A stretch of 64,000 nt of DNA. Origin: JAJRTE01 sp964418585. Its GTDB lineage: Bacteria > Myxococcota_A > UBA796 > JAJRTE01. The stretch lies in the NCBI GenBank assembly GCA_964418585.1, contig CAYQMG010000147.1, positions 1-64,000 of the forward strand, in the 5' to 3' direction. Position 1 is the stretch's first letter. Each line of letters begins with the position of its first letter. Below the pieces are notes generated by a model. That model did no database searches and was not told the DNA's origin. It worked only from the letters and a program-made list of their open reading frames with translations. Of the stretch, positions 44,340-53,215 are shown piece by piece. The translations under genes and the position numbers were made by a program.

Positions 44340-46004
44340 CTACGGGAAGCCCACGTCGTTCGACCGCTCGGTCAGCACAACCGGAGCCAGAACGTCCTCG
44401 AGGGGAAGGGAGATGGCGTGCTTGGCTTCCAGGATGTATCGAATGGCCTCGTCAATCGGCTCGTCCGGCTTGCTCAGGTAGGCCCGCAGAAACGTTTCGG
44501 TGGCCAGGTCCACATCCCCCTCGAGGGCAAGCCGTCGCGCATCCCGCCAAAGCTGTTCGACATGCTCCGAGAACAAAGCCTCGAGACGCTGCCTCAGCTT
44601 CTCCATCGCCTCGGATTCGGCTCGGAGCCTCAGTTCTCGAGGGCTGGGAAGTGTGAGCGGATCCTCTTCAATCTCGGGTCGAAGGTCGGTGCCCTTGAGC
44701 AGTGGATGCGTGGTATCCGTGGTCACAATCCTGTCGTCGAGTCGAACCGTCCCAATCACTTCGCCATCAGGTGACCGGAGAACCACGCTGCCCTTCACAC
44801 GAATGGTACGGGTGACCTCTCGAGCAGGGTAGGAGACGGTCTTGAAGGCAGGCTTCTCGAAAACCTCGGGCAATCGAGCAAGCTGGGCCGACAGCCGTTG
44901 ATACTCGGCCATCGCCTCACGATAGGGCCGTCGAGCCTCAGCGAGTTGCTTCCGCAACGCTTCCTCCTCCGGCGTGGCGGTCCCACTGCCACGCCTCATC
45001 CGATCGTGGGCCAGGGTCTCCAACCGGTTTTCAATCTCCAGCACCGGGGGCTCGAGTGCCTTTACCCGAGCCTCCGCCTCCTCGACCTTGCCCTTGAGCA
45101 CCGCATATGCTGGATTGGGCGTGGTCGTTACCCCGTCAGGAACTTGTAACGTCAGACGCACACGACGGGACCGGGTCTGAACCGGCGACAGAACACCGTA
45201 AAGCTCTGCTCTGTAGGTCTCGCCGCAGGGCTTCGAAGTCACCACGATCGGCAGGCCACGCTTCTCGAAAATCCCGTTCAGGTAGAGAGCCCAGAGAGTC
45301 TCCTTGAACTTGGACCCCCGCCGGTGATACAGACAGACCGGGAACTCGGTGCTGTCGCGAAGCCGTGCCACCGCCCCCTTCACCTCACCCGCAAGCACCG
45401 GATCGTCCGGAGTCAGCGCCTGGGCTTTCAGAAGTTCCACCAGGGCATTGCCCGGAAGACTCTCCCCCAGATAGGACTGCGCTGCTTCCCGATGACGTTG
45501 CGCACGCTCCTTCTGGATACGCGCAATCGCCTCCGTCGAAGTCCGATCCTCACGGAATTCCCTCAGAATACGCTTGTATATGCCCAGCGCTTCCTCAAAT
45601 CGACCCGCACGCTCCAGCTCCTCAGCCTCATCGATCCACCGATCCCTCGCTTCCCGAAGTCCCGCACGCGCATCCATGTTGGTCGGGTCATACCGCGTCG
45701 CGTCCGCGTATAGCTCGAACGCAAGCTCGTGATCCCCGTTTTCCAACCGTGTGGCCGCCATGCTCATGAGCCGACGGCTCTCCAGACGCTTCGTTTCGAC
45801 AAGTCGAGCCTGGATCTTCCTGTTGTCCGGATCCTCGCCGAGCGCGCGCCGGTAGATCTCGAGGGCCTCGGTATAGCGACCTCTGTCCACCAGTTGGTCT
45901 GCGATACGGATCTCCTTGTTCGCACCACAGGCGACCAAGAGCACCGACAGAAAAAGCCCGACCAGATAAATCGCACGTTGTGCCCGCAACTTCCGCCTCC
46001 ACAT
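44340..46004 (-). CDS. TPR-containing lipoprotein
   Basis: The 554-residue protein starts with an Arg/Lys-rich n-region and lipobox LLVAC (Cys about 26). Three to four TPR-like helical repeats follow (YTEALEIYRRALGEDPDN, ELAFELYADATRYDPTN, FEEALGIYKRILREF). The middle has a strand-rich part with two cysteines (EFPVCLYHRRG; VTSKPCGETYRAELYG), and a coiled coil occupies about 350-410. The C-terminus returns to TPR-like helices. It is probably a periplasmic assembly or envelope stress protein of unknown role. It lies 31 bp behind the pseudouridine synthase gene, in the same direction. Confidence 0.8.
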   Translation of the reverse strand: MWRRKLRAQRAIYLVGLFLSVLLVACGANKEIRIADQLVDRGRYTEALEIYRRALGEDPDNRKIQARLVETKRLESRRLMSMAATRLENGDHELAFELYADATRYDPTNMDARAGLREARDRWIDEAEELERAGRFEEALGIYKRILREFREDRTSTEAIARIQKERAQRHREAAQSYLGESLPGNALVELLKAQALTPDDPVLAGEVKGAVARLRDSTEFPVCLYHRRGSKFKETLWALYLNGIFEKRGLPIVVTSKPCGETYRAELYGVLSPVQTRSRRVRLTLQVPDGVTTTPNPAYAVLKGKVEEAEARVKALEPPVLEIENRLETLAHDRMRRGSGTATPEEEALRKQLAEARRPYREAMAEYQRLSAQLARLPEVFEKPAFKTVSYPAREVTRTIRVKGSVVLRSPDGEVIGTVRLDDRIVTTDTTHPLLKGTDLRPEIEEDPLTLPSPRELRLRAESEAMEKLRQRLEALFSEHVEQLWRDARRLALEGDVDLATETFLRAYLSKPDEPIDEAIRYILEAKHAISLPLEDVLAPVVLTERSNDVGFP

Positions 46005-46035
46005 GCGCCTGCGATCAAGGTGCACACTTCCACTG

Positions 46036-47130
46036 TCAGCCGGCGCTGACGTCCGCTCGCTTCTGTATCTCGGTCCGCCACCGTACCGAGAAGCGCCGGA
46101 CCACGTCCGAAATAGCCGTCGATTGCTTCGATTCTGTGAGTTGCTCGACCAGTGTCTCGAGGTCCGGGGGCAACGGTGCATGGAGGTGCATGGCGTTCCC
46201 GGTCTCGGGATGATGGAACCAGAGGTCGCTGGCGTGAAGGGCATGTCGCCAGTGGCCCAGTTGTTGGAGCAACTCGGTGGTCAACCCGTGTTCATAGAAA
46301 TGGAGGAACGGACTCCCGTCACTCCCATAGATTTTGTCCGCGAAGAGAGGAAGCCCAAGGGCCTCGAGGTGGACACGGATCTGGTGCAGTCGGCCGGTGA
46401 GGGGGATGGCCGCCAGCAGCGTGTGGTGGGAGGAGACACGGCGGACCACTTCGAACCGTGTGGTGGCCGGTGCTCCATCCTCGCGAACGGCTTGCCTGAC
46501 TCGGACCTCGCCGTGCCCCGGACCCAGTGGGAGGTCCACGGTGACCGAGGACCAGGTGGGCGCCCCGCGCACGAGTGCGAGGTAGCGCTTGTGGACACGC
46601 CGCTGCTTGAACGCTTCCTTCATGACCCGGGTGGCACTCTTGGTTCGGGTGAGCACCAGGAGTCCGGAGGTTTCCCGGTCGAGCCGGTGGGCCAGGTCGA
46701 GGTCGGCGCCATACCGGGTGCGAAGCTGCGTGATGACGGTGTCGGACGTGTGAGCGCCCGAGGGGTGCACCAGCATCCCGGCTGGTTTGTCCACAACCAC
46801 CAGCACCTGGTCTTCGTGAAGTATGCGAAGAGCCGGTTGAGGCCCGGGGGCCACACCAGTCGGGACGCGCCGTGTCGGACGCCGAATGCGGAGCAGGTCT
46901 CCGGGTCGGACCTTGCTTGCCGGCTTGAGTGGAAGCAGTCTGCCCGACGCACGGTCGATCCGCATGACCCCTCCCTGGCGGATGTATCGCTGGAGCGCAG
47001 AACGCGGGTGCCCCGGCAATCTCTCTTTCAGGTAGTGATCGACGCGCAACGGGGGATGGTCTGGTTCCACAGTCCATTGCAGGTCGCCGTTCTCTAGCAG
47101 CACGGGTGGGTCCTCTTCTGCATGGTCCAT
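46036..47130 (-). CDS. RluA-family rRNA/tRNA pseudouridine synthase
   Basis: The 364-residue enzyme converts specific uridines to pseudouridine. It has an N-terminal S4-type RNA-binding segment (LRVDHYLKERLPGHPRSALQRYI) and the RluA catalytic motif HRLDRETSGLLVL with the nucleophilic Asp, followed by KRYLALVRG and TGRLHQIRVHLEALGLPL. It resembles the RluD branch because of the S4 domain, but target sites cannot be told from sequence. The start is taken at the ATG at 47130, which begins just before the S4 domain. Confidence 0.9.
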   Translation of the reverse strand: MDHAEEDPPVLLENGDLQWTVEPDHPPLRVDHYLKERLPGHPRSALQRYIRQGGVMRIDRASGRLLPLKPASKVRPGDLLRIRRPTRRVPTGVAPGPQPALRILHEDQVLVVVDKPAGMLVHPSGAHTSDTVITQLRTRYGADLDLAHRLDRETSGLLVLTRTKSATRVMKEAFKQRRVHKRYLALVRGAPTWSSVTVDLPLGPGHGEVRVRQAVREDGAPATTRFEVVRRVSSHHTLLAAIPLTGRLHQIRVHLEALGLPLFADKIYGSDGSPFLHFYEHGLTTELLQQLGHWRHALHASDLWFHHPETGNAMHLHAPLPPDLETLVEQLTESKQSTAISDVVRRFSVRWRTEIQKRADVSAG

Positions 47131-47424
47131 GGCGCGGCACCCGACCAGGATAGACCACCTCCAGGGCAAAGTCAACGCAGGGTTCCCCTTGACGGTCCCC
47201 AGGCTGGCGAATGCGCGCCAACCACGGGCCGAGCCAGCCCCTCCCGCCGGTCTTTCCCCACTCGGTGCCCGTCCCTGCACCTTCCACTGTCGGAGAGCCA
47301 TCCCCCACGGGACTGCCCCACTGGGGTTTCCATCGTGATTTCCCTAACCTGACAGACGCACCGATCCGTAGGAAGTGTTGGGAGCGTATGGGTATCCCGG
47401 TGCAGAAGATGAGGAAAACCGACG

Positions 47425-47712
47425 ATGCGTGCTCGCATGAGGATGGCCAATCGGGCCGGCTTTTCGAGATGGCTCGTGCTGCTCGCCCTGATCGTGACCC
47501 CGCTGCTTCAGGGCTGCGCGCAGGGGGAGCTGGAGCTGCTCTTGAACGACATAAAGAAATTTTATCTTAACGGAGGCTTCACCAAGGCTTCGGAAATGGT
47601 GGAGCCATCCCTGGCGCCGGAATCAGAAGGTGCAAAACCCGGACCGGCCGTGGTGTTGGATGGGCCGGACCCGGGAGAGGCTGGAGAACCGGCTGGGGCC
47701 TCGGGAGGGTGA
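47425..47712 (+). CDS. Small lipoprotein of unknown function
   Basis: The 95-residue product has a basic N-terminus, a hydrophobic core (WLVLLALIVTPLLQGC) and the lipobox LLQGC with Cys at about 31. The mature part is short: an acidic helix (GELELLLNDIKKFY) and a Pro/Glu/Gly-rich tail. GAGGAAAA lies nine bases upstream. No homologous family comes to mind. A 178-bp gap separates it from the downstream GT39-like gene. Confidence 0.62.
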   Translation: MRARMRMANRAGFSRWLVLLALIVTPLLQGCAQGELELLLNDIKKFYLNGGFTKASEMVEPSLAPESEGAKPGPAVVLDGPDPGEAGEPAGASGG

Positions 47713-47890
47713 CGGGGACTCCCCATTGTGGAACCGGTCCGTTCGAGCTATGATGGACCCGAGGGTGGAGCGTGTGCCCGGACGTTGGGGTACCGTGGCA
47801 TGGGCTCGAGGCGGTGTCGGTTGAGGGTGGGGGTCTCCTGGGTGTCCCAGGGCTGACCCGCGCGCTGCGGCAGGGTTGGACGGGGCACGT

Positions 47891-49525
47891 ATGCACTGGC
47901 GGACCGCAGGGGTGGCAGGAGTCCTGTCGCTGGTGGTGGCACTCCCGTTTCTGGATCAAGCCTTTCACGTCGACGACACGAACTTTCTCGCCCTGGCGTC
48001 CCATGCGGTGGTGGATCCGCTGGGACTCTACGACTTCGAAATAAATTGGGGGGGCACGCCCGAGCGGGCGTTCGACATTCTGGCGAACCCGCCGTTGGGG
48101 CCGTGGTACCTGGCCCTGGTGTCGGTGGTGTGTGGCGAGCAAGAGTGGGTGTACCACCTGTCGTTCGTTCCGTTCCTGTTCATGGTGTTGTGGGGATGTG
48201 GGCGACTTGCGGAGCGGTTTGTGCCGGGCCGGGATGGTGCGTGGGCGCTGCTGCAAGTGGGCGTGTCTCCAGCGTTGGTACTGTCGGCGCACACGGTGAT
48301 GCCGGACCTGCTTTTGGTCGCGTTCTACGTGTGGGGCGTGGTGCTGTCGGTGGAGGCGATGGATCGGCGTGCTCCGTGGAGGAGCGCGTTCGGTGGCCTG
48401 GTTGCAGGAGGGTCGGCCCTGTGCAGGTACAGTGGATTGACCGTGGTTCCCTTGCTGGGGCTGTATGCAGTGCTCAACCGGAGGCGGTGCGGTCGGACGG
48501 GATGGATTGCGGTTGTGGCCTCCATGGTACCGAGTCTTGCCTGGGGCCTGGCGAGCTGGCTCCGGTACGGCCGTATTCACTTGTTGGCGATGACCGGTTT
48601 CCAGGCCCGGAGTCTTGATCTCGAGGCCTTGGTGCACAAGGGTGCGTATCAGGTGGTGGCGCTGGGCCTGTGCGTGGTGCCAGCCGCGCTGTTGCTGGCC
48701 TGGTCCGGGCGGGGTCGGGGACCGGCAGCATGGCCCCTGTTCGGGGGCCTGGCCGGACTCGTGGTGGGATGGTGGACGGAGCTGACGCTCTGGTCGCTTT
48801 TCTGGATCACCCTTGGCCTGGCCTCGGCCGGCCTGTTGCTCCGCGAACTCGCCTCGGCGCTCGAAGGGGTCACTCGCCGGCACGTCCGCACAGGCAAGGG
48901 CGGGAGGTCCACGGACGACCTGTTCCTCGCCCTCTGGGTGATCGGCATCCTGGTGTTCAACCAGGTACTCCTTTTTGCTGCGACCCGCTACCTCCTGCTC
49001 CTGGTTCCGCCTCTCGTCCTCCTGGTGGAGCGTCGGGCAAGGGCCCGGAAGGTCTCGAGACTGCGTGGAATGGCAGGTGTCGCGGTGGTTGGGTGTCTCT
49101 CCTTGTCACTTTCAGCAGCAGATGCATCGTTTGCATCCGTGTATCGCAGCTATGCTGAAGCGTTGCCCGCTGCGAACGGACAACGATGGTTCTGTGGCCA
49201 CTGGGGTCTGCAGTACTACCTGGAGGCGCGCGGCGCACGACCGTTGAACGAGGCCTCTGCCGCAGGGATATCGCGGGGCGATGAGATCGTGGTGGCCACC
49301 TATCCATGGCCTCAGGAGGTGCCGCCAGGCCTTCAGCTCCGCAAACTGGATACCACCGAGATCAGGGTCCCGCCCGGGCTGAGAACTTTTTCCGTGAAGG
49401 GCAAGGCTTGCTTCTACGCAAACATGCTGTCCCCCGGCCCGATCCCCGTTCTCTTGCCCTACACGGTCTCGAGCGGGCCGTTGGAACGCCTGGTGCGGTA
49501 CGAGGTGGTCGCGACCCCGGACTGA
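47891..49525 (+). CDS. ArnT-like (GT39 family) membrane glycosyltransferase, paralogue
   Basis: The protein (about 544 residues) has around ten transmembrane helices. The first loop has HVDDTNF, with the two Asp typical of PMT/ArnT catalytic loops, then ANPPLGPWYLAL; GSALCRYSGLTVVPLLGLY matches the family's inner helices. The soluble C-terminus has WFCGHWGLQYYLEARGARP, parallel to the gene at 42571, so both likely modify envelope glycans or lipids from a polyprenyl donor. The ATG at 47891 is chosen; a TTG at 47876 is possible. The 3' end is partly duplicated just downstream (49554-49595). Confidence 0.8.
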   Translation: MHWRTAGVAGVLSLVVALPFLDQAFHVDDTNFLALASHAVVDPLGLYDFEINWGGTPERAFDILANPPLGPWYLALVSVVCGEQEWVYHLSFVPFLFMVLWGCGRLAERFVPGRDGAWALLQVGVSPALVLSAHTVMPDLLLVAFYVWGVVLSVEAMDRRAPWRSAFGGLVAGGSALCRYSGLTVVPLLGLYAVLNRRRCGRTGWIAVVASMVPSLAWGLASWLRYGRIHLLAMTGFQARSLDLEALVHKGAYQVVALGLCVVPAALLLAWSGRGRGPAAWPLFGGLAGLVVGWWTELTLWSLFWITLGLASAGLLLRELASALEGVTRRHVRTGKGGRSTDDLFLALWVIGILVFNQVLLFAATRYLLLLVPPLVLLVERRARARKVSRLRGMAGVAVVGCLSLSLSAADASFASVYRSYAEALPAANGQRWFCGHWGLQYYLEARGARPLNEASAAGISRGDEIVVATYPWPQEVPPGLQLRKLDTTEIRVPPGLRTFSVKGKACFYANMLSPGPIPVLLPYTVSSGPLERLVRYEVVATPD

Positions 49526-49595
49526 TCTCGTCCGCGGGCCGCTGCAAGACAGGTTGGACCGCCTGGTATGGTACGGGGTGGTCGCGATCCGCGGA
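49481..49595 (+). repeat. Imperfect direct repeat of the GT39 gene's 3' end
   Basis: A stretch of about 41 bp (49481-49521, TTGGAACGCCTGGTGCGGTA...) recurs 73 bp later (49554-49595, TTGGACCGCCTGGTATGGTA...) with about 35 matching positions. The preceding words tctcg...gcgggccg are also repeated. The first copy encodes the last residues of the gene; the second is outside any gene. Confidence 0.7.
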
Positions 49596-49630
49596 GAGCG
49601 GCACGCATGGCGCCGATGAAAGGCACGGTG

Positions 49631-50644
49631 CTACAGGAGCAGGACCGTGGCGAGGCAGACAGGCCCGTCACAGGCGACGCCCACGCCGAGTGCCCGGTAC
49701 TGGTCGTCGCGGTCGAAGAGCCGGTCCCGGTCCGGGGCCCTCGCGATGAAGCGGTTGACGAATTCCCTCGGGACATCGTCGGCGTCGATCACCTTGCCGA
49801 TGAGTTCGGTCACGTGCGTCTCAGGAAGCAGTGCCGCCTCGGCCCGCTGTCGTGGTGTGCGGCCCTGTGGATCGATGTGGTCGAAAAACCCGAGGTTGAG
49901 CATGGCTTCCGTGTGGGCCTTGGCCAGGCGACACAAGTCCTCGCGCAACTCGAGGAAGGCAAGCCCACGGCGGTTGCGTTCCAGGTTGACCAGGTCGGCG
50001 AGCCGTGCCTCCATGGCCTGAATGTCCTCCGAGGATGGTTCCTTGGCCCGGTGCAGGGCGAGGCGTTCGTCGGCGGCGTCCCGGATGAGCTGCTTGGCCG
50101 ATTCTGCCACCTCGTCCACCGACTCCGGAGTTCCTTGTGGGGCGGCTCGCTTGCTTCTGGAGGACCGGGTCAGCGATTCCCAGTCGATGTCTTTTTCCGA
50201 AAATCCAAAATCCTGCTCGAGTTGCTCGATGGGAACGAGCGCCAGCAATTGGTAGGTGGTATCCGTGACCTTGAGGGCGAGGCGCATGGCCCCTGGAGAA
50301 AGCTGGTGCTCCTCCACCCAGCCGATCGCCCAGTCTCCGTGTCGTTGCAATGCCGCCTCCGTGCTGCGGGCGAAGATGCCGAGGAAAATGAGGAGCACCA
50401 GGTTGAGGGCGATACCCCACCCGGCAGGCTCCCAGCTAAACCTCGGGGCGGCCAGAATGGGGAGGCCGAACACGATTCCCATGGAGAAGGCAAAGACCTT
50501 GTCGAGCGTCTCAAACCGAGGGTAGACAAAAGCGCCGATCACGTGTCCGGCGATCAGGGCCATGGCGACCCAACCGGCGACCATCAGGACGGTCAGTGGT
50601 GATGGGATGTACCGCTTCAGGGAACGCAGGGTGCTTGCCATCAT
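49631..50644 (-). CDS. Membrane protein with C-terminal CAP (SCP-like) domain
   Basis: The 337-residue protein has three N-terminal hydrophobic helices (about 15-40, 48-66 and 73-92), a helical linker and a CAP domain from about 213. The CAP signature is LVNLERNRRGLAFLELREDLCRLAKAHTEAM followed by FFDHIDPQGRTP, as in bacterial SCP/CAP proteins. The second active-site His and the GEN glutamate seem missing, so enzymatic activity is doubtful. The ATG directly follows the queG stop, suggesting coupling. CvpA-like topology is a possible description of the N-terminal half. Confidence 0.82.
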   Translation of the reverse strand: MMASTLRSLKRYIPSPLTVLMVAGWVAMALIAGHVIGAFVYPRFETLDKVFAFSMGIVFGLPILAAPRFSWEPAGWGIALNLVLLIFLGIFARSTEAALQRHGDWAIGWVEEHQLSPGAMRLALKVTDTTYQLLALVPIEQLEQDFGFSEKDIDWESLTRSSRSKRAAPQGTPESVDEVAESAKQLIRDAADERLALHRAKEPSSEDIQAMEARLADLVNLERNRRGLAFLELREDLCRLAKAHTEAMLNLGFFDHIDPQGRTPRQRAEAALLPETHVTELIGKVIDADDVPREFVNRFIARAPDRDRLFDRDDQYRALGVGVACDGPVCLATVLLL

Positions 50645-51769
50645 CTACCCCGGTGAGGTGTCCAGTGCCATCTCAATGGCCGATTGTACCTCGAGATCGG
50701 CTTCCTCGCCCAATGCTCTCTCCAGTTGCTTGCGGGCCGCAGCCCCTCGGTGGATTCCCAGTGCCCACGCTGCGTGAACTCGAACGAGCGGTGCCGGGTC
50801 CCGAATCAAGGAGGACAGGATGGGCACGGGGTCGGCCCCAGTGGTGTTTCCAAGCACAACCGCAATGTTGCGCGCCAGCCCCGTTCGTTTCGCGCGGAGC
50901 ACAGGGGTGGCTCTCCATCGGATCCGGAAGCCCTCTTCGGTGTCCACGGCCGGTTCGGCAAGGGAGACGCAACCGGGTTTCCGGGGCGGTACGAGCGCGA
51001 AAGCATGACCGGGCGGACGTGCGCGTTGGACCCACGGGCAGACTTCCTGGCAGGTGTCACACCCGAGCACGCGGTTGCCGAGGCGATGTCGCAGTGCGAC
51101 GGGAATGGCCCCTCGGTGCTCGATCGTGAGATAGGATAGGCACTTCCGTGCGTCGACGACCCGTGGAGCCACGATGGCGCCGGTCGGGCAGGCGTCCATG
51201 CAGGCGCGGCACGTACCACACCGGGGCTGCACCGGGTGGTCGGGTTCGACGAACCGATCGAGGAGCAGGAGGCCGAGGAATGTGTAGGAGCCGAGGTCCG
51301 GGTGGATGAGGAGTCCGTTGTGGCCTATCCAGCCGATACCGGCCTGGGCCGCATGTGCCCGCTCGAGGATGGGGGATGTGTCCGTTGTGGCGATCCAGTG
51401 AGTACCGGGCCACTCCGCTTCGATCAGAGCGCCGAGGCGGTGGAGAGCCTTTTTCATCCATCGGTGGTAGTCGCGGAGCCGGGCGTAGCGTGCGATGAAC
51501 CCGTGGAGCGGGGGACATTCGATCTCGGAGTCGGGCGTCGCGTAGGGCACGGCGACCGCGATGATGGCCTGTACCGCGGGCCAGTATCGGCGCGGATCTT
51601 TCCGTTTCTCCGGTTCGCGGCCCAGGTAGGTCATGTCTGCCGCCATCCCGGCCTGGAGCCAGGTATCGAACGCAGATCCGCCGCGCACCGGAGTCGGAGG
51701 GGCCACCCCAACGGCCGGAAAACCGACCTGGCGGGCCAGCGCATCGATTCGGTCACGGTTCAGTGTCAC
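50645..51769 (-). CDS. queG: Epoxyqueuosine reductase
   Basis: QueG completes queuosine on tRNA using cobalamin and two 4Fe-4S clusters. The 374-residue protein has the cluster motif CGTCRACMDACPTGAI, then CLSYLTIEH and CDTCQEVCPW, and GIGWIGHNGLLIHPDLGSYTFLG in the B12-binding core. A HEAT-like tail follows (about 320-374). The GTG at 51769 has GGGAGG six bases upstream and is preferred to in-frame starts further out. It is divergent from gap. Confidence 0.94.
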   Translation of the reverse strand: MTLNRDRIDALARQVGFPAVGVAPPTPVRGGSAFDTWLQAGMAADMTYLGREPEKRKDPRRYWPAVQAIIAVAVPYATPDSEIECPPLHGFIARYARLRDYHRWMKKALHRLGALIEAEWPGTHWIATTDTSPILERAHAAQAGIGWIGHNGLLIHPDLGSYTFLGLLLLDRFVEPDHPVQPRCGTCRACMDACPTGAIVAPRVVDARKCLSYLTIEHRGAIPVALRHRLGNRVLGCDTCQEVCPWVQRARPPGHAFALVPPRKPGCVSLAEPAVDTEEGFRIRWRATPVLRAKRTGLARNIAVVLGNTTGADPVPILSSLIRDPAPLVRVHAAWALGIHRGAAARKQLERALGEEADLEVQSAIEMALDTSPG

Positions 51770-51867
51770 CGGCGCCCTCCCGCCATGCTCCGTGCGCCCC
51801 ACCTCCGAACACCGCTTCCACGGGTCCAACCTGGACCGGTCAGCCCGATACCGGGTTCGAATCCGGC

Positions 51868-51896
51868 TTGACACACCGGGTTGCCACCACGATAAT
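51868..51896 (+). promoter_or_regulatory. Sigma-70-like promoter of gap
   Basis: Plus strand: perfect TTGACA (51868-51873), 17-bp spacer, GATAAT (51891-51896, 5/6). A start near 51903 gives a leader of about 61 nt to gap. This is a strong match, fitting for a highly expressed glycolytic gene. Confidence 0.68.
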
Positions 51897-51963
51897 ACGC
51901 CGGTCGAGTATACCGTCGTCTCGAGGGAGAAGGCACACAGAATTCATTGTATGGGAGTGAACG

Positions 51964-52986
51964 ATGGCCGGAATACGGATCGGAATCAATGGGTTTGGTC
52001 GGATCGGACGACTCGCCTTTCGCCGGGCAATGCAGAGCCCGGACATCGAGGTGGTCGGCATCAACGACATCATCGACATCGACTACATCGCGTACCTGCT
52101 GCGGTATGACAGCACCCACGGGCGGTTCAAGGGGACCGTGGAAGTGGCAGACGGCGCCCTCATCGTGGACGGACACCGTGTCCGGGTGACTTCCGAGGCA
52201 AATCCCGCCAACCTGAAGTGGGGAGACGTGGGCGCCAGGTACGTGGTGGAATCCACCGGCCTGTTTCTGACCCAGGAAAAGGCGGGCGGCCACATCTCGG
52301 CAGGCGCGGAAAAGGTGGTCATGTCCGCCCCGTCCAAGGATGACACCAGGATGTACGTGATGGGCGTGAACCACACCACCTACACGCCGGACCAGAAGTT
52401 CGTGTCCAACGCCTCGTGCACCACCAACTGCCTCGCGCCGATCGCCAAGGTCCTGAACGACGAGTTCGGGATCGTCGAAGGCCTCATGACCACGGTCCAC
52501 TCCGTCACCGCCTCCCAGAAGACGGTCGATGGGCCCCACCGAAAGAACCGCCGAATCGGTCGTGGATCACTCCAAAACATCATCCCAACCTCCACCGGTG
52601 CGGCCAAGGCCGTCACCAAGGTGATCCCGAGCCTCAAGGGCAAGCTCACCGGCATGGCGTTCCGCGTGCCCACCGGCGACGTTTCCGTGGTGGACCTGAC
52701 CGTCCGGCTGGCGAAATCCACCTCCTACGACGCCATCAAGGACGCCATGCGGGCTGCCTCCGAGAAGCCGCTGGAAGAAGGGGGATTGAAGGGCGTGCTG
52801 GGCTACACCGAGGACGCCGTCGTGTCCAGCGACTTCACCGGGGACGATCATGCCTCCATTTTCGACGCCAACGCGGGTATTGCGCTGAACGACACATTCT
52901 TCAAGATCATCTCCTGGTATGACAACGAGTGGGGCTATGCGTCCAAGGTCCTGGACCTGATCCGATACATGGATTCGGTCGGCTGA
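51964..52986 (+). CDS. gap: Glyceraldehyde-3-phosphate dehydrogenase, type I
   Basis: The 340-residue enzyme oxidises glyceraldehyde 3-phosphate to 1,3-bisphosphoglycerate. The Rossmann start is IRIGINGFGRIGR; Asn-Asp in VGINDI suggests NAD+ use; the catalytic Cys152 lies in SNASCTTNCLAP, and the C-terminal SWYDNEWGYASKVLDLI is canonical. GGGAG lies six bases upstream. It stands alone, with no other glycolytic genes adjacent. Confidence 0.97.
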   Translation: MAGIRIGINGFGRIGRLAFRRAMQSPDIEVVGINDIIDIDYIAYLLRYDSTHGRFKGTVEVADGALIVDGHRVRVTSEANPANLKWGDVGARYVVESTGLFLTQEKAGGHISAGAEKVVMSAPSKDDTRMYVMGVNHTTYTPDQKFVSNASCTTNCLAPIAKVLNDEFGIVEGLMTTVHSVTASQKTVDGPHRKNRRIGRGSLQNIIPTSTGAAKAVTKVIPSLKGKLTGMAFRVPTGDVSVVDLTVRLAKSTSYDAIKDAMRAASEKPLEEGGLKGVLGYTEDAVVSSDFTGDDHASIFDANAGIALNDTFFKIISWYDNEWGYASKVLDLIRYMDSVG

Positions 52987-53215
52987 CCCCGCTTCGTCCC
53001 CCGTCACAACAGCCTGCACCAACCGCAGCTCAACTCCACCTCGCCCGCCTTGACTTCGACCTCACCTTCCAGCCACTCCGGCCCCCGAAAAAACACCTTC
53101 CGCTTCCCTGCTCGACCAACTCACGCGTGCAGAGGCGTCATGAAGCGTTGCCCGCCGGCAGCAAGACTCCCGGCATGTCGGTCGTGAGGACCTGGTGCCT
53201 GGGTGGGACGGCGTA

